This document shows, piece by piece, positions 49,238-58,463 of a DNA stretch of 64,000 nt (position 1 is the first letter of the stretch; the number at the start of each line of letters is the position of its first letter). The stretch is taken from contig NZ_PHHD01000001.1 of assembly GCF_002813445.1 (NCBI RefSeq), positions 1,922,001-1,986,000 of the forward strand, written 5' to 3'. The notes beneath the pieces are model-generated. The model was given only the letters and a program-made list of their open reading frames with translations. It did not search any database and was not told the DNA's origin. The DNA comes from Pseudomonas tolaasii NCPPB 2192 (GTDB lineage Bacteria; Pseudomonadota; Gammaproteobacteria; Pseudomonadales; Pseudomonadaceae). The translations under genes were made by a program, and so were the position numbers.

Positions 49238-50803
49238 ATGACTAGTTTGCATGCCGACGAGGCGTTCCTCGGCCATTACCAGTTAAGCCACGACCCGTTT
49301 GCGCCTCGGGTGCCCGGCTTCAAATTTTTCCCCGCCCAGCGCAAGCCGGTGCTGGGCCAACTGCACCATTTGGCGCGCTACAGCCAGTTGCTGCTGGTGG
49401 TGACCGGCCCGTTGGGCAGCGGCAAGACTTTGCTGCGCCAGGCGCTCGTCGCCAGCACCAACAAGCAGTCGGTGCAGAGCGTGGTGGTGTCGGCTCGTGG
49501 CGCCGGTGATGCGGCAGGCGTTTTGCGCCAGGTTGCCCAGGCACTGAACGTGGCCACCGCCGAGCCGAATGCGATCCTCAAGCAAGTGGTACAGCTGGGC
49601 TTGACCGGCCAGGAAGTCTACCTGCTGGTGGATGACGCCGAGCAGCTCGACGAATCCGCCCTGGAAGCCCTGCTGGCGCTGGCGGCGGGTACGCCCGAAG
49701 GCCGCCCGCACGTGTTCCTGTTTGGTGAGTCTTCGCTGATCGCCGATCTGGAGCAGATCAGCGGGGAGCAGGAGCTGTTTCACGTCATCGAATTGCAGCC
49801 GTACGAAGAGGAAGAAACCCGCGAATACCTGGCTCAACGCCTTGAGGGTGCGGGCGCGGGTATCGAACTTTTCACCGCAAATCAGATCTCTGATATTCAC
49901 GAAAGCGCAGGCGGCTGGCCTGGCACCATCAACCAGGTTGCCCGCGATGCCTTGATCGAAGCCATGATCGCCAGCCGTTCTGCGGTAAAGCGTCCAAAGA
50001 TGGGGTTCACTATGCCTAAGAAGCACGTATTGGCGATTTCCGCCGTTGTCGTGGTCGCTGTCGCCGCTGCCTGGTTGATCCCGGGCCGCAGCAAGGCACC
50101 CGCCACCGCCGGCGCGCCAACCGAACAGGCGCAGTTGCCACTGGGCAAACCCACGCCAAATGTCGAGTTCGCCAACTCCGGCCAGCCGACCAACCTGCCG
50201 ATGGTCGGCCAGCCTGTGATGCGCGGCCCGCTCGCCGAAGAAGCTGGCGGCATCTCCGAAGGCGACGACGGCGTGCCGGTGGAGGGCTCCAGCGCCACAC
50301 CGCCGACCGTGACCACCACCGCGCCGCCTGCGGGCGTGCCGGCCGGTCAACCGGCTCCGGTTGCCAAGCCGACCCCGGCGCCGACCGTTGCCACTGCCAA
50401 GCCAGCACCTGTCGCCAAGCCAGTTGCGCCTGCTCCAGCCGCCAAACCGGCGCCAGCGGCCAAACCTGCTGAAAAACCTGCCACTGTCGCCAAGGCCGCT
50501 GCGCCCGCCGCCGCTGGCAGCAGCTGGTACACCAGCCAGCCGGCTGGCCACTTCGTGGTGCAGATCCTTGGCACCAGCTCCGAAGCCAATGCCCAGGCGT
50601 TCGTGAAAGAGCAGGGCGGCGAGTACCGTTATTTCAAGAAAGTGCTCAACGGCAAGCCTCTCTACGTGATCACCTACGGCAACTTCCCAAGCCGTGCAGC
50701 AGCTGATTCTGCCATCAAAGCCTTGCCAGCGAAGGTCCAGGCTGGTAAACCTTGGCCTCGCACTGTTGCCAGCGTTCAACAAGAACTCGCAACAACTCGC
50801 TGA
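49238..50803 (+). CDS. DamX-like protein: AAA ATPase plus C-terminal SPOR domain
   Basis: A 521-residue protein of mixed architecture. Residues 20-240 form an ExeA-like AAA domain with Walker A VTGPLGSGKTLLRQAL and Walker B LLVDDAEQLDES. A membrane helix lies near 264-283 (HVLAISAVVVVAVAAAWLI). A Pro/Ala/Lys-rich linker precedes the SPOR domain at about 440-521 (GHFVVQILGTSSEANAQAFVKEQG ... PLYVITYGNFPSRAAADSAIKAL). E. coli DamX shares the SPOR end and the aroB neighbour, and is a division protein. The position after aroB supports the name; the function of the ATPase half is inferred only. Second SPOR protein in the window. Confidence 0.85.
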   Translation: MTSLHADEAFLGHYQLSHDPFAPRVPGFKFFPAQRKPVLGQLHHLARYSQLLLVVTGPLGSGKTLLRQALVASTNKQSVQSVVVSARGAGDAAGVLRQVAQALNVATAEPNAILKQVVQLGLTGQEVYLLVDDAEQLDESALEALLALAAGTPEGRPHVFLFGESSLIADLEQISGEQELFHVIELQPYEEEETREYLAQRLEGAGAGIELFTANQISDIHESAGGWPGTINQVARDALIEAMIASRSAVKRPKMGFTMPKKHVLAISAVVVVAVAAAWLIPGRSKAPATAGAPTEQAQLPLGKPTPNVEFANSGQPTNLPMVGQPVMRGPLAEEAGGISEGDDGVPVEGSSATPPTVTTTAPPAGVPAGQPAPVAKPTPAPTVATAKPAPVAKPVAPAPAAKPAPAAKPAEKPATVAKAAAPAAAGSSWYTSQPAGHFVVQILGTSSEANAQAFVKEQGGEYRYFKKVLNGKPLYVITYGNFPSRAAADSAIKALPAKVQAGKPWPRTVASVQQELATTR

Positions 50804-50809
50804 AGATTC

Positions 50810-50830
50810 GGCGGCCTTACCCAGGCCGCC
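50810..50830 (+). terminator. Stem-loop after the DamX-like gene
   Basis: Perfect 8-bp stem GGCGGCCT / AGGCCGCC, 5-base loop, seven bases after the stop. The following TCTCCC is not a T-run, so efficiency is doubtful. Confidence 0.6.
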
Positions 50831-51016
50831 TCTCCCGGCACCTCAAAAAAATCCGCAAGTGCGTGCTGCCCCTACAGGCCGCGCGCTTTGTGGTGTCTGC
50901 GTCACAGTAGCTTTTGAGTCGTAGCGGTCCGAACTAAAAAAGTTTTGACTAGCACAGCATATCGATTTAAACCTTTCATAAATGCGACATAGATTTGCGA
51001 CATTTCGTCGCTAAAT

Positions 51017-51045
51017 TTGTGAGCGTCTGTGTCGGTGTGTACAAT
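51017..51045 (+). promoter_or_regulatory. Sigma-70-type promoter for gltBD
   Basis: TTGTGA (51017-51022), exactly 17 bases, TACAAT (51040-51045), 112 bases before the preferred gltB start. Both boxes are good matches and the spacing is optimal. Confidence 0.75.
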
Positions 51046-51156
51046 GACCTCCCTTTTGCCCCCGCTAAGCCGGCGTACGTTCGGCGTGGAAGGTAACCGG
51101 TTGAATTGAAAAGAAATTTGCCTCGATATAAGAGGCAGCCTGGTGAGAAAGTGTCT

Positions 51157-54100
51157 ATGAAAGCAGGTCTGTACCAACCCGATGAATTCAAGGATAACTG
51201 CGGTTTCGGCCTGATAGCCCATATGCAGGGCGAGCCCAGTCATACCCTTTTGCAAACGGCCATCGAGGCCCTGACCTGCATGACCCACCGCGGTGGGATC
51301 AACGCCGACGGCAAGACCGGTGACGGTTGTGGCTTGCTGATTCAAAAGCCCGACCTGTTCCTGCGCGCTGTCGCAAAAGAACAATTTGCAGTCGACCTGC
51401 CCAAGCAATACGCCGTGGGCATGGTGTTTTTCAACCAGGACCCGGTCAAGGCCGAAGCCGCTCGCGAGAACATGAACCGCGAAATTCTGGCTGCCGGCCT
51501 GCAGCTCGTCGGCTGGCGCAAAGTGCCGATCGACACCAGCGTACTCGGCCGCCTGGCCCTGGAGCGCCTGCCGCAGATCGAACAAGTGTTCATCGCGGGC
51601 GACGGCCTGAGCGACCAGGACATGGCGATCAAGCTGTTCACCTCCCGTCGTCGTTCGTCAGTATCCAATGCCGCCGACACCGACCACTACATCTGCAGCT
51701 TTTCCCACAAGACCATCATTTATAAGGGCCTGATGATGCCGGCGGACCTCACCGCCTTCTATCCGGACCTGAGCGATGAGCGCCTGCAAACCGCAATCTG
51801 CGTGTTCCACCAGCGCTTCTCCACCAACACCCTGCCGAAATGGCCGCTGGCCCAGCCATTCCGCTTCCTCGCCCACAACGGCGAGATCAACACCATCACC
51901 GGCAACCGCAACTGGGCCGTGGCCCGTCGCACCAAGTTCGCCAACGATTTGATGGATTTGGAAGAACTCGGCCCGCTCGTCAACCGCGTGGGTTCCGACT
52001 CTTCCAGCATGGACAACATGCTCGAGCTGATGGTCACCGGCGGCATCGACCTGTTCCGTGGCGTGCGCATGATCATTCCGCCTGCGTGGCAGAACGTCGA
52101 AACCATGGACCCGGACCTGCGTGCGTTCTACGAGTACAACTCGATGCACATGGAGCCGTGGGATGGCCCGGCCGGCGTCGTAATGACAGACGGCCGCTAC
52201 GCCGTGTGCCTGCTCGACCGTAACGGCCTGCGCCCGGCGCGTTGGGTCACGACCACCAACGGTTTCATCACCCTGGCGTCGGAAATCGGCGTGTGGGACT
52301 ACAAGCCCGAAGACGTGATCGCCAAAGGCCGCGTAGGCCCTGGCCAGATCCTGGCCGTGGACACCGAAACCGGGCAGATCCTCGACACCGACGCCATCGA
52401 CAACCGCTTGAAGTCGCGTCATCCGTACAAGCAATGGCTGCGCAAGAACGCCCTGCGCATCCAGGCGACCATGGAAGACAACGACCACGGCTCGGCGTTC
52501 TACGATGTCGACCAGCTCAAGCAGTACATGAAGATGTATCAGGTCACGTTCGAAGAGCGTGACCAGGTGCTGCGTCCGCTTGGCGAACAAGGCTACGAGG
52601 CCGTCGGTTCCATGGGCGATGACACGCCGATGGCCGTGCTGTCCCAGCGCGTGCGCACGCCGTACGACTACTTCCGCCAGCAGTTCGCCCAGGTGACCAA
52701 CCCGCCGATCGACCCGCTGCGCGAAGCCATCGTGATGTCCCTGGAAGTGTGCCTCGGTGCCGAGCGCAACATCTTCCAGGAATCGCCTGAGCATGCATCC
52801 CGCGTCATCCTCAGCTCGCCTGTGGTTTCCCCGGCCAAGTGGCGCTCGCTGATGACCCTGGACCGCCCGGGCTTCGACCGCCAGATCATCGACCTGAACT
52901 ACGACGAGAGCCTCGGCCTTGAAGCCGCGGTGCGCAACGTCGCCGACCAGGCCGAAGAAGCCGTGCGCGCCGGTCGTACCCAGATCGTGCTGACCGACCG
53001 CCACATCGCGCCCGGAAAGCTGCCGATCCACGCCTCCCTGGCCACCGGCGCGGTGCACCACCGCCTGACCGAAAAAGGCCTGCGCTGCGACTCCAACATC
53101 CTCGTCGAAACCGCCACCGCCCGCGACCCGCACCACTTTGCGGTGCTGATCGGTTTCGGCGCCTCGGCGGTGTACCCGTTCCTGGCCTACGAAGTGCTGG
53201 GCGACCTGATCCGTACCGGCGAAGTACTGGGCGACCTCTATGAGGTGTTCAAGAACTACCGCAAGGGCATCACCAAGGGCCTGCTGAAGATCCTGTCGAA
53301 GATGGGCATCTCCACGGTCACGTCCTACCGTGGCGCGCAATTGTTCGAAGCCATCGGCCTGTCCGAAGAGGTGTGCGACCTGAGCTTCCGTGGTGTGCCA
53401 AGCCGCATCAAGGGCGCGCGTTTCGTCGACATCGAAGCCGAGCAGAAAGCCCTGGCAGCCGAAGCCTGGAGCGCGCGCAAGCCGATCCAGCAAGGCGGCC
53501 TGCTCAAATTCGTGCACGGTGGCGAATACCACGCGTACAACCCGGATGTGGTCAATACCCTGCAAGCCGCGGTGCAGCAGGGCGACTACGCCAAGTTCAA
53601 GGAATACACCTCGCTGGTGGATAACCGCCCGGTGTCGATGATCCGTGACCTGTTCAAGGTGAAGACCCTGGACACCGCGATGGATATCAACGAAGTCGAG
53701 CCGCTGGAGTCGATCCTCAAGCGCTTCGACTCTGCCGGTATTTCCCTGGGCGCCTTGTCGCCTGAGGCTCACGAAGCCCTGGCCGAAGCCATGAACCGCC
53801 TGGGTGCGCGTTCCAACTCCGGCGAAGGCGGTGAAGACCCGGCGCGCTACGGCACCATCAAGAGCTCGAAAATCAAGCAGGTCGCGACTGGCCGCTTTGG
53901 TGTAACCCCGGAATACCTGGTCAACGCCGAAGTGCTGCAGATCAAGGTGGCCCAGGGCGCCAAGCCCGGTGAAGGCGGGCAACTGCCTGGCGGCAAGGTC
54001 AACGGTCTGATCGCCAAGCTGCGTTACGCAGTGCCGGGCGTGACCCTGATTTCGCCACCGCCGCACCACGACATCTACTCGATTGAAGACCTTTCGCAGC

Positions 54101-55602
54101 TGATTTTCGACTTGAAACAAGTCAACCCGCAGGCGCTGGTCTCGGTGAAGCTGGTGGCGGAAGCCGGCGTGGGCACCATCGCCGCCGGTGTGGCCAAAGC
54201 CTATGCCGACCTGATCACCATCTCCGGCTACGACGGCGGCACCGGCGCTTCGCCGCTGACCTCCATCAAGTACGCCGGTGCACCGTGGGAACTCGGCCTG
54301 GCCGAAACCCACCAGACCCTGCGCGGCAACGACCTGCGCGGCAAGGTGCGGGTGCAAACCGACGGCGGCCTGAAAACCGGCCTCGACGTGATCAAGGCCG
54401 CGATCCTCGGCGCCGAAAGCTTCGGTTTCGGTACCGCGCCGATGATCGCCCTGGGCTGCAAATACCTGCGCATCTGCCACCTGAACAACTGCGCCACTGG
54501 CGTCGCGACCCAGAACGAGAAGCTGCGCAAGGATCACTACATCGGCACCGTCGACATGGTGGTGAATTTCTTCACCTACGTCGCCGAAGAGACCCGTGAG
54601 TGGCTGGCCAAGCTGGGCGTGCGTTCGCTGGAAGAGTTGATCGGCCGTACTGATCTGCTGGAAATCCTCGAAGGCCAGACTGCCAAGCAACACCATTTGG
54701 ACCTGACCCCGCTGCTCGGCAGCGATCACATCCCGGCTGACAAACCGCAGTTCTGCGGCGTGGACCGCAACCCGCCGTTCGACAAAGGCCTGCTGGCCGA
54801 GAAGATGGTCGAAATGGCCGCTTCGTCGATCAACGACGCCAGCGGTGGTGAGTTCGCTTTGGATATCTGCAACTGCGACCGCTCCATTGGCGCACGCATC
54901 TCCGGCGAAATCGCGCGCAAGCACGGTAACCAGGGCATGGCGAAAGCGCCGATCACCTTCCGCTTCAAGGGCACTGCGGGCCAGAGCTTTGGCGTGTGGA
55001 ACGCCGGCGGCCTGAACATGTACCTGGAAGGCGACGCCAACGACTACGTGGGCAAGGGCATGACCGGCGGCAAGCTGGTGATCGTTCCGCCAACCGGCAG
55101 CGTTTACAAGACTCAGGACAGTGCCATCATCGGTAACACCTGCCTGTACGGCGCCACCGGCGGCAAGCTGTTTGCCGCAGGCACCGCCGGTGAGCGTTTC
55201 GCCGTGCGTAACTCCGGTGCCCACACCGTGGTGGAAGGCACCGGCGATCACTGCTGCGAGTACATGACCGGGGGTTTTGTCGCGGTACTGGGCAAGACCG
55301 GTTACAACTTCGGTTCGGGCATGACCGGCGGTTTCGCCTACGTGCTCGACCAGGACAACACTTTCGTCGACAAGGTCAACCACGAGTTGGTCGAGATCCA
55401 GCGGATCAGCGGCGAAGCCATGGAATCCTACCGGAACCACTTGCAGCACGTGCTGGACGAGTATGTCGAGGAGACCGGCAGCGAATGGGGTCGCAACCTC
55501 GCCGAAAACCTCGATGATTACCTGCGTCGTTTCTGGCTGGTCAAGCCCAAGGCTGCCAACCTGAAATCGTTGCTTTCCAGCATCCGTGCCAACCCGCAGT
55601 GA
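51157..55602 (+). CDS. gltB: Glutamate synthase (NADPH), large subunit
   Basis: Makes glutamate from glutamine and 2-oxoglutarate with GltD, the GOGAT step of ammonia assimilation. It has 1481 residues from the ATG at 51157, which yields MKAGLYQPDEFKDNCGFGL; a propeptide is removed so that Cys15 becomes the N-terminal nucleophile of the class II amidotransferase domain. This domain covers about 1-400, the central domain 400-780, the FMN-binding synthase domain 790-1200 with SGYDGGTGASPL and the 3Fe-4S cysteines in CKYLRICHLNNC, and the C-terminal beta-helix 1230-1450 (rich in Gly repeats such as YGATGGKLFAAG). Two further upstream starts exist (GTG 51151 and TTG 51106). gltD follows 32 bases downstream. 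Confidence 0.96.
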   Translation: MKAGLYQPDEFKDNCGFGLIAHMQGEPSHTLLQTAIEALTCMTHRGGINADGKTGDGCGLLIQKPDLFLRAVAKEQFAVDLPKQYAVGMVFFNQDPVKAEAARENMNREILAAGLQLVGWRKVPIDTSVLGRLALERLPQIEQVFIAGDGLSDQDMAIKLFTSRRRSSVSNAADTDHYICSFSHKTIIYKGLMMPADLTAFYPDLSDERLQTAICVFHQRFSTNTLPKWPLAQPFRFLAHNGEINTITGNRNWAVARRTKFANDLMDLEELGPLVNRVGSDSSSMDNMLELMVTGGIDLFRGVRMIIPPAWQNVETMDPDLRAFYEYNSMHMEPWDGPAGVVMTDGRYAVCLLDRNGLRPARWVTTTNGFITLASEIGVWDYKPEDVIAKGRVGPGQILAVDTETGQILDTDAIDNRLKSRHPYKQWLRKNALRIQATMEDNDHGSAFYDVDQLKQYMKMYQVTFEERDQVLRPLGEQGYEAVGSMGDDTPMAVLSQRVRTPYDYFRQQFAQVTNPPIDPLREAIVMSLEVCLGAERNIFQESPEHASRVILSSPVVSPAKWRSLMTLDRPGFDRQIIDLNYDESLGLEAAVRNVADQAEEAVRAGRTQIVLTDRHIAPGKLPIHASLATGAVHHRLTEKGLRCDSNILVETATARDPHHFAVLIGFGASAVYPFLAYEVLGDLIRTGEVLGDLYEVFKNYRKGITKGLLKILSKMGISTVTSYRGAQLFEAIGLSEEVCDLSFRGVPSRIKGARFVDIEAEQKALAAEAWSARKPIQQGGLLKFVHGGEYHAYNPDVVNTLQAAVQQGDYAKFKEYTSLVDNRPVSMIRDLFKVKTLDTAMDINEVEPLESILKRFDSAGISLGALSPEAHEALAEAMNRLGARSNSGEGGEDPARYGTIKSSKIKQVATGRFGVTPEYLVNAEVLQIKVAQGAKPGEGGQLPGGKVNGLIAKLRYAVPGVTLISPPPHHDIYSIEDLSQLIFDLKQVNPQALVSVKLVAEAGVGTIAAGVAKAYADLITISGYDGGTGASPLTSIKYAGAPWELGLAETHQTLRGNDLRGKVRVQTDGGLKTGLDVIKAAILGAESFGFGTAPMIALGCKYLRICHLNNCATGVATQNEKLRKDHYIGTVDMVVNFFTYVAEETREWLAKLGVRSLEELIGRTDLLEILEGQTAKQHHLDLTPLLGSDHIPADKPQFCGVDRNPPFDKGLLAEKMVEMAASSINDASGGEFALDICNCDRSIGARISGEIARKHGNQGMAKAPITFRFKGTAGQSFGVWNAGGLNMYLEGDANDYVGKGMTGGKLVIVPPTGSVYKTQDSAIIGNTCLYGATGGKLFAAGTAGERFAVRNSGAHTVVEGTGDHCCEYMTGGFVAVLGKTGYNFGSGMTGGFAYVLDQDNTFVDKVNHELVEIQRISGEAMESYRNHLQHVLDEYVEETGSEWGRNLAENLDDYLRRFWLVKPKAANLKSLLSSIRANPQ

Positions 55603-55634
55603 TATGCGCCTGAAGAGTTTGATGAGGTTTTAAC

Positions 55635-57053
55635 ATGGCTGAACGTCTGAATAACGACTTCCAGTTCATCGATGTCGGGCGCAAAGATCCGAAGAAGAAA
55701 CTGTTGCGTCAACGCAAGAAAGAGTTCGTGGAAATCTACGAGCCCTTCAAACCCCAGCACTCGGCCGACCAGGCCCATCGCTGCCTGGGTTGCGGTAACC
55801 CGTATTGCGAATGGAAGTGCCCGGTGCACAACTTCATTCCCAACTGGCTCAAGCTGGTGGCCGAGGGCAACATCCTCGCCGCCGCCGAGCTGTCGCACCA
55901 GACCAACACCCTGCCGGAAGTGTGCGGCCGGGTGTGCCCGCAAGACCGTCTGTGCGAGGGTGCGTGCACCCTGAACGACGGCTTCGGCGCGGTGACCATC
56001 GGTTCGGTGGAGAAGTACATCACCGACACCGCGTTCGCCATGGGCTGGCGCCCGGACATGTCCAAGGTCAAGCCGACCGGCAAGCGCGTTGCCATCATCG
56101 GCGCCGGCCCTGCTGGCCTGGGCTGTGCCGACGTGCTGGTACGCGGCGGCGTAACCCCGGTGGTGTTCGACAAGAACCCGGAAATCGGCGGCCTGCTGAC
56201 CTTCGGCATTCCCGAGTTCAAGCTGGAAAAAACCGTGCTGAGCAACCGTCGTGAAGTCTTCACCGGCATGGGTATTGAGTTCCGTCTCAATACCGAAATC
56301 GGCAAGGACATCACCATGGAGCAACTGCTCGCCGAATACGATGCCGTGTTCATGGGCATGGGCACCTACACCTACATGAAGGGCGGCTTTGCCGGTGAGG
56401 ACCTGCCGGGCGTCTACGATGCTCTGGATTTCCTGATCGCCAACGTCAACCGCAACCTGGGCTTTGAAAAGTCGCCGGAAGATTTCGTCGACATGAAGGG
56501 TAAAAAGGTCGTGGTCCTCGGCGGTGGTGACACCGCGATGGACTGCAACCGCACTTCGATCCGCCAGGGCGCCAAGTCGGTGACCTGTGCCTATCGCCGT
56601 GACGAAGCCAACATGCCCGGTTCGCGCAAAGAGGTGAAGAACGCCAAGGAAGAAGGCGTGAAATTCCTCTACAACCGCCAGCCGATCGCCATTGTCGGTG
56701 AAGACCGCGTTGAGGGTGTGAAGGTGGTCGAGACCCGTCTCGGCGAGCCGGACGCCCGTGGCCGTCGCAGCCCCGAGCCGATTCCGGGTTCCGAAGAAAT
56801 CATCCCGGCCGACGCCGTGGTCATCGCCTTCGGTTTCCGCCCAAGCCCGGCGCCGTGGTTCGAGCAGTTCGACATCCAGACCGACAGCCAGGGCCGCGTC
56901 GTCGCCCCGGAGCAAGGTCAGTACAAGCACCAGACCAGCAACCCGAAAATCTTCGCCGGTGGCGACATGGTGCGCGGTTCTGACCTGGTGGTCACCGCGA
57001 TCTTCGAAGGCCGCAACGCCGCCGAAGGCATCCTGGATTACCTGCAGGTCTGA
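55635..57053 (+). CDS. gltD: Glutamate synthase (NADPH), small subunit
   Basis: FAD- and Fe-S-containing subunit that takes electrons from NADPH and passes them to GltB. The protein has 472 residues. N-terminal cysteine clusters CLGCGNPYCEWKCPVHN and CGRVCPQDRLCEGACTL carry two 4Fe-4S centres. The FAD motif VAIIGAGPAGLGCADVL lies near residue 148, the NADPH motif KKVVVLGGGDTAMDCNR near residue 290, and the C-terminal FAGGDMVRGSDLVVTAI completes the flavoprotein signature. It follows gltB in one operon; a REPIN and then a terminator come after. Confidence 0.97.
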   Translation: MAERLNNDFQFIDVGRKDPKKKLLRQRKKEFVEIYEPFKPQHSADQAHRCLGCGNPYCEWKCPVHNFIPNWLKLVAEGNILAAAELSHQTNTLPEVCGRVCPQDRLCEGACTLNDGFGAVTIGSVEKYITDTAFAMGWRPDMSKVKPTGKRVAIIGAGPAGLGCADVLVRGGVTPVVFDKNPEIGGLLTFGIPEFKLEKTVLSNRREVFTGMGIEFRLNTEIGKDITMEQLLAEYDAVFMGMGTYTYMKGGFAGEDLPGVYDALDFLIANVNRNLGFEKSPEDFVDMKGKKVVVLGGGDTAMDCNRTSIRQGAKSVTCAYRRDEANMPGSRKEVKNAKEEGVKFLYNRQPIAIVGEDRVEGVKVVETRLGEPDARGRRSPEPIPGSEEIIPADAVVIAFGFRPSPAPWFEQFDIQTDSQGRVVAPEQGQYKHQTSNPKIFAGGDMVRGSDLVVTAIFEGRNAAEGILDYLQV

Positions 57054-57084
57054 CCCCGATCCCAACTTGAAATGGGATCAAAAT

Positions 57085-57172
57085 GTGGGAGCTGGCTTGC
57101 CTGCGATAGCGATGTAACAGTCACCGGATGTATCGACTGAAGCACCGCAATCGCGGGCAAGCCCGCTCCCAC
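57085..57172. repeat. REPIN, class 1, hybrid arms
   Basis: Left arm is the GCTGGC variant (GTGGGAGCTGGCTTGCC) and right arm the GCGGGC variant reversed, 42 bases apart. So the two arms do not match perfectly with each other. It follows gltD. Confidence 0.88.
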
Positions 57173-57220
57173 ATTTGTTTTGCAGCGTTTTTATGTCCGC
57201 GACAAATTGACCCGATAGAT

Positions 57221-57248
57221 AAAAGGCACGGCGCATTCCGTGCCTTTT
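57221..57248. terminator. Bidirectional stem-loop between gltD and hemE
   Basis: Stem AAAAGGCACGG / CCGTGCCTTTT with a 6-base loop. The A- and T-ends allow termination in either direction; it most likely ends gltBD, 47 bases before the hemE start. Confidence 0.85.
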
Positions 57249-57295
57249 GCGTCGCGCTCTGAGAAAATGCCCGCACTTTTTTTGCGGATGCCGAC

Positions 57296-58363
57296 ATGAC
57301 TGCCCTCAAGAACGACCGTTTCCTTCGTGCCCTGCTCAAGCAACCCGTGGACGTCACCCCTGTGTGGATGATGCGCCAGGCCGGTCGCTACCTGCCGGAA
57401 TACCGCGCCAGCCGCGCCAACGCCGGCGATTTCATGAGCCTGTGCATGAACCCGGCGTTCGCCTGCGAAGTCACCATGCAGCCGCTGGACCGCTACCCGC
57501 AACTGGACGCGGCCATCCTTTTTTCCGACATCCTCACCATCCCTGACGCCATGGGCCAGGGCCTGTACTTCGAAACCGGCGAAGGCCCGCGTTTCAAGAA
57601 AGTCGTCAGCACCCTGGCCGACATCGAAGCCTTGCCGATCCCGGATCCGCACAAAGACCTCGGTTACGTGATGGACGCCGTCAGCACCATCCGCCGCGAA
57701 CTCAACGGCCGCGTGCCGCTGATCGGTTTCTCCGGCAGCCCATGGACCCTGGCCACCTACATGGTCGAAGGCGGCTCGTCGAAAGACTTCCGCAAGACCA
57801 AGGCCATGCTCTACGACAACCCGCAAGCCATGCACTTGCTGCTCGACAAGCTGGCGCAGTCGGTCACCAGCTACCTCAATGGCCAGATCATGGCGGGTGC
57901 GCAAGCGGTGCAGATCTTCGATACGTGGGGCGGCAACCTGTCGGCGGCGGCGTATCAGGAATTCTCCCTGGCTTACATGCGCAAAATCGTCAGCGGCCTG
58001 ATCCGCGAGCACGAAGGCCGCAAAGTGCCGGTCATCCTGTTCACCAAGAACGGCGGCCTGTGGCTGGAAAGCATCGCCGACGCCGGTGCCGATGCACTGG
58101 GTCTGGACTGGACGTGTGATTTGGGCGAAGCCCGCCAGCGCGTGGGCAACCGCGTGGCGCTGCAAGGCAACATGGACCCGACTGTGCTCTACGCCAAGCC
58201 GGAAGCGATCCGCAGCGAAGTCGGGCGCATCCTGGCCAGCTACGGCAAGGGCACCGGGCACGTGTTCAACCTCGGCCACGGCATTACACCGGAAGTGAAC
58301 CCGGAGCATGCGGGCGCGTTCCTGCGAGCCGTGCACGAACTGTCCGCGCAATACCACGAATAA
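57296..58363 (+). CDS. hemE: Uroporphyrinogen decarboxylase
   Basis: Decarboxylates uroporphyrinogen III to coproporphyrinogen III in heme synthesis; cofactor-free and cytoplasmic. It has 355 residues. The signature PVWMMRQAGRYLPEYR (about residues 22-37) and the second motif GFSGSPWTLATYMVEG are both there, with the active-site Asp in FSDILTIPDAMG. Starts at an ATG after a terminator-rich gap with no obvious promoter. Family and gene order (gltBD-hemE) agree with P. aeruginosa. Confidence 0.97.
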   Translation: MTALKNDRFLRALLKQPVDVTPVWMMRQAGRYLPEYRASRANAGDFMSLCMNPAFACEVTMQPLDRYPQLDAAILFSDILTIPDAMGQGLYFETGEGPRFKKVVSTLADIEALPIPDPHKDLGYVMDAVSTIRRELNGRVPLIGFSGSPWTLATYMVEGGSSKDFRKTKAMLYDNPQAMHLLLDKLAQSVTSYLNGQIMAGAQAVQIFDTWGGNLSAAAYQEFSLAYMRKIVSGLIREHEGRKVPVILFTKNGGLWLESIADAGADALGLDWTCDLGEARQRVGNRVALQGNMDPTVLYAKPEAIRSEVGRILASYGKGTGHVFNLGHGITPEVNPEHAGAFLRAVHELSAQYHE

Positions 58364-58376
58364 CACGCAAAACAAT

Positions 58377-58446
58377 GTGGGAGCTGGCTTGCCTGCGATG
58401 GCGATGGTGAATTCACCATTGCTATCGCAGGCAAGCCAGCTCCCAC
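58377..58446. repeat. REPIN, class 1, compact and symmetric
   Basis: Forward and reverse arms only about 24 bases apart, with an inner palindrome GATGGTGAATTCACCATTG. The shortest and most symmetrical REPIN in the window. It lies between the convergent hemE and MFS genes. Confidence 0.92.
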
Positions 58447-58463
58447 ATTAAAGCAGGGCTGCT

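Larger units (their letters stand above)
50804..51156 (+). other. Intergenic region before gltB
   Basis: This 353-base gap is the only one over 300 bases. It holds a stem-loop after the DamX-like gene, an AT-rich stretch, a strong sigma-70-type promoter and about 105 bases of leader for gltB. A second TTGACT with TAAACC 17 bases on lies at 50945-50973. I see no gene, tRNA, riboswitch or leader peptide with certainty. Confidence 0.6.

Noticed and set aside
51658..55449. 1263-codon open frame on the minus strand opposite gltB
   Set aside because: Shadow of gltB in high-GC sequence. The gltB frame has full family homology and catalytic motifs; the opposite frame has none.
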